In this document: piece after piece, positions 22,791 to 33,692 of the stretch
Layout of the letters: the number at the start of each line of letters is the position of its first letter
Numbering within the stretch: the stretch's first letter is position 1
Assembly: GCA_009103225.1 (NCBI GenBank)
Contig: RHPI01003369.1
Location: 1-64,000, forward strand
Source of the DNA: Chlorokybus atmophyticus
Taxonomy: Eukaryota; Streptophyta; Chlorokybophyceae; Chlorokybales; Chlorokybaceae
Direction of reading: 5' to 3'
DNA: 64,000 bases
Made by a program: the position numbers and the translations under genes
Notes under the pieces: model-generated
Database searches by the model: none
The model's input: only the letters and a program-made list of their open reading frames with translations
What the model was told of the DNA's origin: nothing

Positions 22791-22793
22791 ACG

Positions 22794-23222
22794 ATGGGGG
22801 GGGCTCCGGCTGCTTGTCCTTCCGTCGTCTACCGGAGGTGGCGGAAACCCGCTCTCCCTCCACCTGCTCGCCGCCAGTGGCGAGACCAAGAAAGCGGCGG
22901 CGGCAGCGGCGGCGGCCGGAGCTGGAGTGCCTTCGGCCAGCGTCACGACCCTCACAATCACACACACACACACTCCTACGCCGCCCCTTGCTCCCCGCCC
23001 CCTGGGAGAGACCACGACCTTCCTGCCACTGGAGGAGAGCCAAGCAATGCCGGGGCCGGCAGTACCTGCCGTACTGCTGGCGCGGGACCTAACACTCCGC
23101 TCCAACCCCACATCCACATCCACATTCACACCCAGATCCAGATCCAGCTGCTCCTGGACTCGCCTGCGCTACAGGCACATGCCCTCGCGCGCACTCTGAA
23201 AGCGAGCCTGGAGATGCGTTGA
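22794..23222 (+). CDS. Low-complexity open frame, doubtful gene
   Basis: An ATG at 22794 opens 142 codons rich in Ser, His and Pro, ending IQLLLDSPALQAHALARTLK just before a stop. The region is GC-rich and open in several frames on both strands, so composition alone may explain it. Its last 70 bases lie inside the left arm of the inverted repeat that starts at 23153. Confidence 0.2.
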   Translation: MGGAPAACPSVVYRRWRKPALPPPARRQWRDQESGGGSGGGRSWSAFGQRHDPHNHTHTHSYAAPCSPPPGRDHDLPATGGEPSNAGAGSTCRTAGAGPNTPLQPHIHIHIHTQIQIQLLLDSPALQAHALARTLKASLEMR

Positions 23223-25031
23223 AGTAGGTTTATGTGGCACAGATAATTAGCAGGCTTCACTGCATTGGTTCAGATGTTTTATGTTAGCTTGCATCCTTGT
23301 TTGTTAATTTGTATTGTTGAGGTGTTATGTTTTGCGGTAAGGCATTGCAAGCATCTAAAAGTGTTAAATATATATCTATGTAAGAATGTGCGGTACTTAC
23401 CAAGACATGAAATTAAATATGCAATGTATTTTATATGAACGCGCATGCATTTCATTAATGAAAACGCACATAAAATGGATGTACAAAACGCCACCGTCGC
23501 ACATGAAACGGCAATATAACAAGTTCTGAACGTTGCCAATGCACAAAGCTTGCAAAATTAACAGAAAATAACATGAATACAAAATCAACCTTTTTATGTA
23601 AACAGCTACCCAATCATAAACACTGGTCTTTAAAACAACGAGAGATAATTGCCTTCTCCATTGGAATCGATACGATGCTGCCATTTCATGCACTTATAGT
23701 TAAAGAGATTTTTTAGATTGGTACGAAGGCATTTGTTGTCGAGTTTGTTCACTTTTTAATACACCTTAATACACATGAACTTTTATTGAGATGGAATTGA
23801 TAATATCATATTATCAACCTGCTTCTCCGCATAAAAGGCGGCAGTATCCCCTTTGTTAAGCGAGTTTATATAAAGCTACGGCAGAGCCGGGAGTACTATT
23901 AACGGATACCCAACTTTGACTCGAGTGCACCTATTATATTGCATAAACTGACCTCTTATTTGAGTTGAAATAATGAGATTTAATAATGCCACATGAATTC
24001 AACTTTACATCTGAGTTTAGGAACAGATATCCACTTACAAACTCAATGTGATAATTATATACTTGGGAGCCAACAATCACTACTCAACCGTGGAGGTGGG
24101 GGGGTGATTGTTGGCTCCCAAGTATATAATTATCACATTGAGTTTGTAAGTGGATATCTGTTCCTAAACTCAGATGTAAAGTTGAATTCATGTGGCATTA
24201 TTAAATCTCATTATTTCAACTCAAATAAGAGGTCAGTTTATGCAATATAATAGGTGCACTCGAGTCAAAGTTGGGTATCCGTTAATAGTACTCCCGGCTC
24301 TGCCGTAGCTTTATATAAACTCGCTTAACAAAGGGGATACTGCCGCCTTTTATGCGGAGAAGCAGGTTGATAATATGATATTATCAATTCCATCTCAATA
24401 AAAGTTCATGTGTATTAAGGTGTATTAAAAAGTGAACAAACTCGACAACAAATGCCTTCGTACCAATCTAAAAAATCTCTTTAACTATAAGTGCATGAAA
24501 TGGCAGCATCGTATCGATTCCAATGGAGAAGGCAATTATCTCTCGTTGTTTTAAAGACCAGTGTTTATGATTGGGTAGCTGTTTACATAAAAAGGTTGAT
24601 TTTGTATTCATGTTATTTTCTGTTAATTTTGCAAGCTTTGTGCATTGGCAACGTTCAGAACTTGTTATATTGCCGTTTCATGTGCGACGGTGGCGTTTTG
24701 TACATCCATTTTATGTGCGTTTTCATTAATGAAATGCATGCGCGTTCATATAAAATACATTGCATATTTAATTTCATGTCTTGGTAAGTACCGCACATTC
24801 TTACATAGATATATATTTAACACTTTTAGATGCTTGCAATGCCTTACCGCAAAACATAACACCTCAACAATACAAATTAACAAACAAGGATGCAAGCTAA
24901 CATAAAACATCTGAACCAATGCAGTGAAGCCTGCTAATTATCTGTGCCACATAAACCTACTTCAACGCATCTCCAGGCTCGCTTTCAGAGTGCGCGCGAG
25001 GGCATGTGCCTGTAGCGCAGGCGAGTCCAGG
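23153..25031. repeat. 928-bp inverted repeat (arms 23153-24080 and 24104-25031)
   Basis: The arms are symmetric about a 23-base spacer (24081-24103), with every position pair summing to 48184. Open frames in the two arms translate to identical proteins, so identity is near perfect. The right arm ends directly at the N at 25032. The arms run from the 3' end of a GC-rich segment into AT-rich DNA. A fold-back read at a contig end (for example a hairpin library artefact) is the simplest cause. A genuine foldback element is the alternative. Confidence 0.92.
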
Positions 25032-25032
25032 N
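25032..25032. other. Scaffold join (N) after inverted repeat
   Basis: A single N separates the end of the inverted repeat from a 516-base piece (25033-25548) that is mostly the 5' LTR. Confidence 0.9.
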
Positions 25033-25121
25033 GTCGCGCAGCAGATGTCGAGTTATTCTCATTGTCTTGTCAGCTTTAGATCCAATTGCTCAACTAATAA
25101 TTGAATAGGTGACACCTCAGA

Positions 25122-25540
25122 TGTAACAGTCAAGGCCAAATTCTGTGATTTTCATGGCCGTTTTAGGCCTTATTTGTAAGGTACATGTTTTTAATGACTT
25201 GTGGCGGATATCGGCGAGTTATGAGTCTGCCGCGGATATCGACCGGGGCCCCAAGACCAGTCCGGAAGGTGCCAGAAAACGGAGGGCCAGTCGAGAAGGG
25301 CTCGACCAGATTTCTGGAAGGGCCTGGCGCCAAGTAGTATAACTTGACCATATGAGCAGCAAATTAGGAGATCTTTGGTGCGTTGGAAAGGTCTAGAAGT
25401 GTACTACAAGATTCTGCAAGAATATCTTAGCTTCTAGTTCCGTCTAGCGCTAGAATCGTCTAGACAGTAGCATGTGCAGACTGGTAGGTATAAAAGTGAC
25501 ATTCTACAACTTGCAATACAACCTTTAGCTCCCTAGTTTC
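25122..25540 (+). repeat. 5' LTR
   Basis: Begins TGTAACAGTCAAGG and is almost identical to 29510-29928 over 419 bp. A TATA-like stretch (GGTATAAAAGTGAC) lies near 25487-25500 and could drive transcription. The match ends at CTAGTTTC; beyond that the two copies diverge. Confidence 0.9.
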
Positions 25541-25549
25541 GACGCGTTN

Positions 25550-25927
25550 TACTTCAAGTCCACCACAAGAAACACTGACTGGAGGCAAAGGCATGGTGAT
25601 CAGCCCCGGGGAGGCTTTCAACATGCATGGAGACGAGGAGAACCAAGTTCAGCACTTGCCAATGGAGGTGCAGCTGACTCTGGGCCTGCACCAATGGAGG
25701 TGGGTGCCATACACACACATGGAAATAAGGCGAAGCACGGCGGACATGGTGAAAGAGGTAAAAGTGTGCGCAAGTGTTATGCGTGTGGGTCGACGGAGCA
25801 TTTGGCGTACGGATGCCCCAAACGAAGCACGCAAAGGCCAACACCGGATGGCAACCCTCGCCGTGATCGTCGCGTCAACACCATGGAGCAAAATGGCGTG
25901 GAGCAGGAAAACGACTTCCCCCAGTAG
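25550..25927 (+). CDS. Gag, C-terminal part with CCHC zinc knuckle
   Basis: The frame is open directly from the N at 25549 to a TAG at 25925-25927, so the start and capsid portion are missing from the assembly rather than mutated. A CCHC knuckle is present (CYACGSTEHLAYGC; C-x2-C-x4-H-x4-C), preceded by a basic stretch and by PMEVGAIH. Gag packages the element RNA. The pol frame lies -1 relative to gag and is open from about 25867, giving an overlap near 60 bases, so pol may be made by -1 frameshifting. No canonical slippery heptamer was recognised. Confidence 0.8.
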   Translation, partial: YFKSTTRNTDWRQRHGDQPRGGFQHAWRRGEPSSALANGGAADSGPAPMEVGAIHTHGNKAKHGGHGERGKSVRKCYACGSTEHLAYGCPKRSTQRPTPDGNPRRDRRVNTMEQNGVEQENDFPQ

Positions 25928-25980
25928 GTGAGGAGGCTACTGCTGGGGATAGGAAGGAGCCTCATGCACGGACGGATGCT

Positions 25981-28900
25981 GTGACATTTCCATTAAAGAA
26001 GCAAGAGGAGATGGCTTTGAACGCGCCAATGGTGGTGAGTTATGCAAACGAGGAGACAACAAAGTACTTCGGGCTTCGAGCACACATTTGCGATGACCAA
26101 GGACGATGGAGAGAGTGTAAGCTCATGATTGATAGCGGTGCCAACAGCAACTTCATGAGTATTGATATCGCGCGGCGTTACGGTTGGCTTTCGTCATTAC
26201 GAGGAGGTGAAGTGAAGCTCGCTGATGGAGAGCCACCCTCTGGAGGTGATGGCGCTGCGTTTATGACCAAAGAGTTGTGCGTTCGCATTGGGAAGATGAA
26301 GGAGAGCATGCGGTTTTGCTGCATCACCCTACGGAACGGGTTTGATGGGATTTTGGGACTACCGTGGCTATGGCAACATAATCCAGCTATCAATTGGAGG
26401 AAGCGCGTGCTCACCATTGAGCGAAACGGTGGAGAGTCCATTCAAGCTGCATCGGACGTCATTGAGGCGCGGCACGCACAATTAGGTGGTACGACAATTG
26501 CCCAGATCTCTTATGTGCAATTGATGAAGTTATTGTCTCCACGGAAGGCAAAGGCTGCATGGTTGTGCGTGGTGCGCGAAAACACTGCAAAGTCAGCACC
26601 GGAGCTGAGTGACGATGTTCAGACGGCTACTATGGACCCCGAGGTGTGTAAACTTGTTAAAGAATACCAAGATATCATGGTGGACGGACTTCCATCTGGT
26701 CTACCACCTCCACGGAGCGTAGACCACCGTGTGGAGCTGATTGAGGGCGTGCACAAGCCACCGTATCGACCCGTATACAAGTTGTCACCTTTGGAACTGG
26801 AAGAGGCCGAGAGGCAGGTGGCGGACTTGCTGGAAAGAGGCTACATCAGGCCTAGTAAGTCCCCCTATGGTGCACCTATTTTGTTTGTACGAAAGAAGAA
26901 CGGGAGCTTGCGCATGTGCGTCGACTACCGAGCTCTCAACAACATCACGAAGAGGAATTGCTTTCCACTCCCACGTATCGACGAGTTGCTGGAGCAATTG
27001 CAAGGTGCGCAGTACTTCACAACACTTGATCTTGCTGGAGGTTATCACCAAATTCGCATCGCGCCCGAGGATGTGGAGAAAACAGCTTTTAACACACGTT
27101 ATGGGCACTACGAGTGGTTGGTCATGTCCTTCGGACTTACGAACGCACCGGCAACATTTCAAACGCTTATGAACAGCGTTTTTGCTGACTTGATTGGTAA
27201 GGGAGTCCTCGTGTACCTCGACGACATTTTGGTGTACGCGACAACAAAGGAGGAGCACGTGGCACTTCTACGGCGCGTGTTGCAGCGTTTGCGCGAACAC
27301 AAGTTGTACGCCCAGCTACAAAAGTGCAAATTCTTGCTTCGAGAGGTGGAGTACCTAGGCCACATTGTGTCGCATGAAGGCATCAAGCCGGACCCCAACA
27401 AAGTGCAGGTGGTGCGCGAGTGGGCTGCCCCGACCAATGTAAAGGAGGTGATGTCCTTTTTAGGCCTTGCGGGGTATTATCGCAAGTTTATCATGGGGTT
27501 TTCGCGCATAGCTGCTCCCTTGACTACCCTACTCAAGAAGGGAAAGCATTGGAGCTGGTCAGCAACAGAGGAACATGCATTTGCTGCGTTGAAGAAGGCG
27601 CTGACGGAGGCACCAGTCCTGGCTCACCCCAACATGGAAAAGACATTTATTTTGGCTTGCGACGCGTCCGACACAGCCGTAGGAGCTGTTTTGCAGCAAG
27701 ACCATGGCAACGGCCTTCAACCAGTAGCATTCTTCAGCAAGAAGATGAGTGGTGCGGAGCTGAATTACCCCGTGCACGAGAAGGAACTTTTAGCGCAAGT
27801 CATGGCGCTACGACAATGGCGTTGTTTTCTGGAAGGCAAAAAGTTCGTGCTTGAGACGGATCACTCTCCACTGAGGTACTTACAAACACAACCTCATCTG
27901 AGTCGCAGACAAGCTCGATGGCTTGAGTTCTTTCAACTTTTTGACTTCGATATCAAGTACAAGCCCGGTACGTCAAATGGTGTTGCTGACGCGCTGAGCC
28001 GGCTTAATGCAATTGAGGCACTCGCTCAAGTGCAGCCCGAGTGGACCGACCAGATTCGGCAAGTGCTTCGTGAAGACACGGAGGGTATGAAAGTGTTGCA
28101 AGAGCTGGAAAATACAGCTACGGACACAAGTGGGCACTGGTCAATGCGCGACGGGCTGCTGTGGCACCATGGGCGCTTGTACATCCCCAACGTCGCGCAT
28201 ATCCGTGTGAAGTTGCTGAAGGAAGCTCATGACGTGCCCATTGCTGGTCACCAAGGGTTGGAAAGGACTTTGGCAAGCTTAAAACAGCGTTTTTACTGGC
28301 GAGAGATGCATCGCGATGTGCGCGACTACGTGGCGTTGTGCGACGCATGCCAAAGGGTGAAGGCAAGCAACCAAAAGCCAGGTGGGTTGCTGCAACCTCT
28401 CCCTGTGCCATTGTCCAAGTGGGAGCAAGTTACCATGGACTTTATCACGGGGCTACCAAAGACAAAAGAAGGGTACGACGCTATACTTGTGTTCGTCGAT
28501 AAAACCAGCAAAATGGTACGCTTGGCACCGTGTAGTGAGTCTTGCACGGCACCGGAGGCAGCACGCTTGTTCGTGAAGCATGTATTTCGTTCTCATGGAT
28601 TACCACGAAGCATTGTGAGTGATCGCGACCCGCGCTTTACAAGTAAGTTTTGGGAGGCGCTGCATAGTGCACTGGGTACCACACTGAAGTTTAGCACGGC
28701 ATTCCACCCGCAAACTGATGGGCAAACGGAGCGGGCCAACCGTGTGATCGAGGACATGCTGCGTTGCTACGTTAACGCGCGACAAGACAATTGGGAGGAG
28801 CTGCTTGAGTTGGTTGAGTTTGCGATCAACAACCACCACAATGCAAGCACAGGTGTCACTCCCTTCCTTATGAACTACGGGCAACATCCATTGACACCGT

Positions 28901-29514
28901 TGACGGCATGGACACCGCGACGACATGACGTGCGTGTGGAGGCAGCTAATGACTTCCTTACAAAGTGCGCGGACATTAACAAGGCAGCTAGGGATGCGTT
29001 ATTGGTGGCACAAAATCGGCAGAAGCAGTACGCGGACGCGCATCGCCGACACCTCACGTTTCAGGAAGGCGACATTGTGTTACTCTCCGCGAAGCACGTC
29101 CAGGTGCGTACGGGAGTTCGCAAGCTGAATGAACGCTGGTTGGGACCATTTAAGGTCAGCAAAGTTATCTCGGACGTGGCGTACAAGTTGGAGCTACCCG
29201 ACACCATGCGTGTGCACCCCGTTTTTCACGTCTCCCTTCTGAAAGCATATCGAGGACAACCGCCAGAAAGGCCACCCCCCGAAGTTGGCACAGACGGTGA
29301 ACCCGAGTGGGAGGTAGAAGACATCCTTGGTGAGAAGTTTGTGCATGGCGTACGCAAGTTCTTAGTGAAATGGAAGGGCTATCCGTTGCATGAAGCATCC
29401 TGGGAGCCAGAGGCACACTTGACTAATGCTCAAGACGTTGTGCGTGCCTATCTTGCTCGACGACAACCTCGCGAGCTTCGAGGACGAAGCTCACCTGGGG
29501 GGGGAGGAGTGTAA
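25981..29514 (+). CDS. Pol polyprotein: protease, RT, RNase H, integrase, chromodomain
   Basis: This is one uninterrupted frame of 1177 codons from the coordinate given; the first in-frame ATG is 26011, and the frame is also open upstream into gag. Domains in order: aspartic protease DSGA (Asp51); reverse transcriptase with VYLDD (Asp414/415); RNase H (LACDAS, Asp561); integrase with an HHCC zinc module (GHQG...CDAC) and a DD35E triad Asp820, Asp881, Glu917; and a C-terminal chromodomain from about Trp1110 (VKWKGY, SWEPE). The integrase-then-chromodomain order places it in the chromoviruses, whose chromodomain steers insertion to marked chromatin. All catalytic residues are present, so this copy could be active apart from the gap in gag. 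Confidence 0.96.
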   Translation: MTFPLKKQEEMALNAPMVVSYANEETTKYFGLRAHICDDQGRWRECKLMIDSGANSNFMSIDIARRYGWLSSLRGGEVKLADGEPPSGGDGAAFMTKELCVRIGKMKESMRFCCITLRNGFDGILGLPWLWQHNPAINWRKRVLTIERNGGESIQAASDVIEARHAQLGGTTIAQISYVQLMKLLSPRKAKAAWLCVVRENTAKSAPELSDDVQTATMDPEVCKLVKEYQDIMVDGLPSGLPPPRSVDHRVELIEGVHKPPYRPVYKLSPLELEEAERQVADLLERGYIRPSKSPYGAPILFVRKKNGSLRMCVDYRALNNITKRNCFPLPRIDELLEQLQGAQYFTTLDLAGGYHQIRIAPEDVEKTAFNTRYGHYEWLVMSFGLTNAPATFQTLMNSVFADLIGKGVLVYLDDILVYATTKEEHVALLRRVLQRLREHKLYAQLQKCKFLLREVEYLGHIVSHEGIKPDPNKVQVVREWAAPTNVKEVMSFLGLAGYYRKFIMGFSRIAAPLTTLLKKGKHWSWSATEEHAFAALKKALTEAPVLAHPNMEKTFILACDASDTAVGAVLQQDHGNGLQPVAFFSKKMSGAELNYPVHEKELLAQVMALRQWRCFLEGKKFVLETDHSPLRYLQTQPHLSRRQARWLEFFQLFDFDIKYKPGTSNGVADALSRLNAIEALAQVQPEWTDQIRQVLREDTEGMKVLQELENTATDTSGHWSMRDGLLWHHGRLYIPNVAHIRVKLLKEAHDVPIAGHQGLERTLASLKQRFYWREMHRDVRDYVALCDACQRVKASNQKPGGLLQPLPVPLSKWEQVTMDFITGLPKTKEGYDAILVFVDKTSKMVRLAPCSESCTAPEAARLFVKHVFRSHGLPRSIVSDRDPRFTSKFWEALHSALGTTLKFSTAFHPQTDGQTERANRVIEDMLRCYVNARQDNWEELLELVEFAINNHHNASTGVTPFLMNYGQHPLTPLTAWTPRRHDVRVEAANDFLTKCADINKAARDALLVAQNRQKQYADAHRRHLTFQEGDIVLLSAKHVQVRTGVRKLNERWLGPFKVSKVISDVAYKLELPDTMRVHPVFHVSLLKAYRGQPPERPPPEVGTDGEPEWEVEDILGEKFVHGVRKFLVKWKGYPLHEASWEPEAHLTNAQDVVRAYLARRQPRELRGRSSPGGGGV

Positions 29515-29928
29515 CAGTCAAGGCCAAATTCTGTGATTTTCATGGCCGTTTTAGGCCTTATTTGTAAGGTACATGTTTTTAATGACTTGTGGCGGATATC
29601 GGCGAGTTATGAGTCTGCCGCGGATATCGACCGGGGCCCCAAGACCAGTCCGGAAGGTGCCAGAAAACGGAGGGCCAGTCGAGAAGGGCTCGACCAGATT
29701 TCTGGAAGGGCCTGGCGCCAAGTAGTATAACTTGACCATATGAGCAGCAAATTAGGAGATCTTTGGTGCGTTGGAAAGGTCTAGAAGTGTACTACAAGAT
29801 TCTGCAAGAATATCTTAGCTTCTAGTTCCGTCTAGCGCTAGAATCGTCTAGACAGTAGCATGTGCAGACTGGTAGGTATAAAAGTGACATTCTACAATTT
29901 GCAATACAACCTTTAGCTCCCTAGTTTC
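29510..29928 (+). repeat. 3' LTR
   Basis: Begins TGTAACAGTCAAGG immediately after the polypurine tract and overlaps the last codons of pol. It matches the 5' LTR over 419 bp. What follows (TTGTGTGCAAGC) does not repeat the bases before the 5' LTR. Confidence 0.92.
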
Positions 29929-31338
29929 TTGTGTGCAAGCTTGGTGGTGGTTAGCAGGGGTTGCTAGCGTGTGCCCACCGGTGTGTGCTTGCTTGTGTGA
30001 CGATCCAAGGCGCTACACAAGTCGGTGTGTAGCTTCGAGCGCATGCGCGTGCGTACGCGAGTGGCGGGGCGCGCGTGTGTGCTTGGCAGAGGGGGCAAGG
30101 TTCCGGTGTGAATACTGTGTCTTGGTGAGAGGGTTGTGGATTGGACCAACTCACCGGTAACAAGGCACGAGCACCGTCACATCAGATGCACATAGGCAAC
30201 TCAATATGCGCACGCGTGCACGTGCACACCACAATCATATAGTGACAACAATAACCACACCTTCGGCACTGAAAACAGTAAGTGATCTACACACATCACA
30301 GCACTCGTACGGTATGATAGGTTCGTGTGAGGATGTGTTTCACAGTGCGACATAACGTGTGTGTGCTATGTGCAATTACATGCATCGGCTTTTTAGTGGT
30401 ATGCAAGTGTGCTAGCTAGCATGCATGCGCACGTACTACTATGAATTGCACGTGTTACACGTGCAATCCACCCGCCAGATGCAATGTTCGTACATGCCGA
30501 ACGTGCGGCAGTCTCTGTCCACAACCTAAGGCCGCGCTCAGCATCCCGTGCGACTCCGCCGCCGCGCGAACTAAACGCCCTCACAGGGTGGTCCCTGTAT
30601 TTGCAATGCTTTGTCATCGTTTAAATACGCCTTGCAGCAATACTTTGCATTGCTAAGCTCCTGTAATGCTAGTGACAATCGTGCACATATGGACTTGTCG
30701 TAGGAATGTTGCAGAGCCAGCGCTGCGGGCTTCATTGATGTGCCGAATTGATGTGTTTGGCCCAAATGTTTGGTTCCAATGCACACAACCGTTGTGTATA
30801 TAAGGGGTATGATACGGTGGCAGCATGCATGGTGTGGACAGTGCGAATGGCAGGCATCAGCACAAGCATACACACGCTTTACACATCAAATTTCACCACC
30901 GAGCTAGTTCTATGGCTGCTTGCTACACTATACCAATGCTAGCCCGCCCCGTTAGACATACAAGCATGTGCACGTACCAACATAGTGAACCACCTGTACT
31001 CCGTGTGGCCACAACAACGCTTTGTGCTGCATTTGCGACCGGATGCACGACAGTGGACTTCAAGTCTAATTCTATATTGCCCTGATATTAATCCATCAAA
31101 AGCAGGCAAATGAGATATGCAGTTACCTTCAGGAGACAAGGCTTTACGAAAGTGTGAGCTGTCACACGGGTGCATACAACGCAGATTGCACAGTGCACAT
31201 TTTAATGCTCACATGCAACATCCATGCTTGTCAAAAAGATGGCCGCAATCATCAACTCAAGGGAAACACCAGGAAGCAGTGTGAAGCCGTACCCCGATAG
31301 GTATATCTCTACTACTGGTATGTTTTGTATAACACAAT
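29929..31338. other. Intergenic with one copy of a 300-bp repeat
   Basis: GT/CA-rich and TGCATG-rich DNA with no supported gene. Bases 30584-30883 recur at 36688-36987. Confidence 0.5.
30584..30883. repeat. 300-bp direct repeat, copy 1
   Basis: Matches 36688-36987 at a constant offset of 6104 with no length change, starting CAGGGTGGTCCCTG and ending CGCTTTACA. Copy 2 ends exactly at an N, so the pair flanks the SBPase-tRNA-petM segment. Confidence 0.9.
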
Positions 31339-33533
31339 CTAAGCAGTTGCCTTCACTGGCTCCGCCAGGCGGGACTTGCCGGTCAGGTACTCCTCGAAGC
31401 GGATCACCTGCAGTAGAGCACATCGTCAGCCAATACACACATGACAGCCTCTTGTTGCTGAGCTCAACATTGCACACTTGAAAACGGCAGACAGGTGCGC
31501 ACAAGCATAACTCTTGTGGGGGCACGTACGGTACATGACATACCTCTTTCTTTGAGCCATAGGCGACCTGAGTGCGGACCTCCGTGTGGTCGATGAGGAT
31601 GTCCAGCACAGACTTGGTGCCGTCGCTGCTAAAGCCACCGGCATTTTCAATGAGGAGACCCAGGGGAGCGACCTCAAAGAGCACACGCAGCTTCGCCTTT
31701 GTCGAGGGAGATGTGGCATTGCAGAAGATGCCTTTCTCCTTGATGAGGATCTGCAAGCAATCCAGTGTGTCACTGGCTATCATGAAACACAGCTGAATGC
31801 TTTGTGCCCGTTTAATGTCGCTACAATGGAGCAAGTCTGAGTGCTGTGCAGAACACATCCCTTGTTGACCACCACGTTTGCCACCTACCTGGTTCACATC
31901 AGGAACCATGCCTCCAGTGTAGCGCAGCGTGTACTTCTCACCAATCCAGTAAGAGATGAGCTTCTCGTAGGCAGGGTTGTCGAAGGTGGCGCGCAGGTTG
32001 CCGGGGGAGAAGAGCTTGCCCTCCTTGATCTCATAGGTCTCGTGCACATGCATCCACTTGCCTGATGGTAGTCTGGGTGTCAATTCCGATGGCAAGCAGC
32101 AATTGCGACCAAATGGCATGTTACTGTTACTGTTCCCAGCACATGTCGAGGTTGAACTACCTACCGTCATCCTGGAGCAAGAACTCGTGGGTGCCGGGGT
32201 GGCCCTTCACAGCCAGCATGTATGTGGTGCGGGGGCCGTACACGCCCATTCCTGAGGCTGCCTGTCGAGGCAGGTTGAAAGAAGTTAAACCATGTTGCTC
32301 ATCAGGAGTGCATGCTGAGACTGCAACCTGAGGGAGACAACCACTAGCACATACCAGGTCGCTGCCCTTGATGCCAGTGAGCTGGGAGCCGGGCCAGACG
32401 CCGAAGATGGTGCCAACAGCGAAGTTGGTGTCCACAATGGAGCTGCCATCGAGGGGATCAAACGCCACGCTGAAGCCTGCCATGTAATGACCATTGGTCT
32501 CACAATGCACTCAACACGTTTTGCTGCCACCAACTGGTAATCTAGTAATACATGCATTCTTTAACTAACCAACGCCAAGCAAGTTACAGCGGATTAGTAT
32601 AAGTGAGCTGCTTGTGCATTGCCTGCGCTTGACCCACTGAACTGGAATGCATGAAAATGGGCAGATCAACACGCCACTTACCCTCGCCACCCATGTCACG
32701 CACTTCGGGCACCTCCTCGCTGCAAGCTGAAGCGCAGACACCAGAGAAGCGAAGGGCCTGGCATACCAAGCAGACACAAATTGATATCAACAACTATTTG
32801 GGCATTGCTCACAATGCCACTGCCATCTGGTGGCCTGATTTTAGGGTGCAGAAGTACAAGTTGCTGTTGCCCCAATGCACTCTCAACAATGTGGGTGTTG
32901 TGTGGAATGTGGTGGAGTGCTCATGCTTGCCTCAAAGAGAAGCTTGTCGGCGAGGACATCAACAGCGAGCTGCTCATCGCCGAAGGAGTTGAAGCATGCG
33001 GTGGCGCCGCAAGAGGCGGTGCGGACCTTGTAGGCGATGGTGCGCAGGGCCTCGCCAAGGCTGAGCAGAACCTGGCGCAGCTTCTGGTCGGGGGTGGCCT
33101 TCAGCAGGAACTCCTCCAGGCTGTCGCCCAGCTCCGCCCTGGTCACCTGCCTGCTGCTGCTGCTGCTGCTGGCAGCGGCCCTGCGGCTCACAGCGGGAAG
33201 CTGGGCACCGACGAAGCTGGAGCTGCCCTGCATTCAGAGACAAAGCCAACACTTCAGCCACAGAGCATGCCTGAGCCTCAACAAGCCACGACATCATCTC
33301 AACTAGCTGCATTGTCGAGCTGAGCAGTACATCAAGCCAGCCAGCGAAAGCAGCTCAACACACTTCCATTCCACAACCAGGTAGCTCACCAGGCTGGCCT
33401 GAGAGCAGGGCTTGGCTGCGGCGCTGCGCGGAGCGACGGCAGCCGCGGGGCTGCTGCGGCGGGCCTTGGCCACTGCCGGCCTGGTGGCCGCAACCTGGGA
33501 CACCACCGCCTGCATGGTCGTCGCCGCCGCCAT
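31339..33533 (-). CDS. Sedoheptulose-1,7-bisphosphatase, plastid
   Basis: Eight exons fit in phase: 33533-33390, 33227-32931, 32757-32682, 32476-32355, 32261-32165, 32061-31889, 31750-31544 and 31407-31339, giving 394 residues, close to the plant enzyme. It dephosphorylates sedoheptulose-1,7-bisphosphate in the regenerative phase of the Calvin cycle in the stroma. The first exon is an Ala/Ser/Arg-rich transit peptide. The conserved stretch [16 protein letters not shown] contains the redox pair Cys121 and Cys126, so thioredoxin activation should apply. The metal-site motif DPLDGSS (Asp179, Asp182) and GGMVPDV are intact. Sequence around FGDEQLAVD and KLTGI-type loops favours SBPase over fructose-bisphosphatase. 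Intron 2 uses a GC donor (GAG|gcaagc). Confidence 0.96.
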
Positions 33534-33692
33534 TGTGGGATGCCTAACACGTGGAATGCGTTGGCACAAGCTGAGCTGTGTGAGGTGTTCAATGCTTGGG
33601 CTTGTGGCTAAGGTATGGCCTTGCTAACTGTATATATTGTTTTGCTGCGCACCTGGTGTAGTCCTGGGGCGTCAGTCGCTGTCCGCCATTTA

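Larger units (their letters stand above)
25122..29928 (+). mobile_element. Ty3/gypsy chromovirus LTR retrotransposon
   Basis: Two 419-bp LTRs flank the C-terminal part of gag and a complete pol with chromodomain. A purine-rich tract (GGGGGGGGAGGAG, ending at 29509) abuts the 3' LTR, as expected for the plus-strand primer. No tRNA primer site is visible after the 5' LTR because the N at 25549 lies there. Flanks show no target-site duplication, and the 5' LTR sits on a short contig piece between two Ns, so the pairing of the two LTRs rests on scaffolding. I noticed one LTR difference (25510 C versus 29898 T), which would mean recent insertion if both belong to one copy. Confidence 0.9.

Noticed and set aside
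23279-24905. Mirror-image open frames of 86 and 98 codons
   Set aside because: They are identical products of the two arms of the inverted repeat; no domain or coding signature.
25540-25560. Primer-binding site after the 5' LTR
   Set aside because: Sequence after the LTR is interrupted by an N and shows no match to a common tRNA 3' end.
30571-30873. Cys/His-rich open frame on the minus strand repeated at 36642-36977
   Set aside because: The identical protein comes from the duplicated 300-bp DNA, not from two genes; no start or splice context.
31339-33533. Fructose-1,6-bisphosphatase
   Set aside because: The cysteine pair position, FGDEQLAVD context, GGMVPDV and C-terminal pattern fit SBPase better than FBPase.
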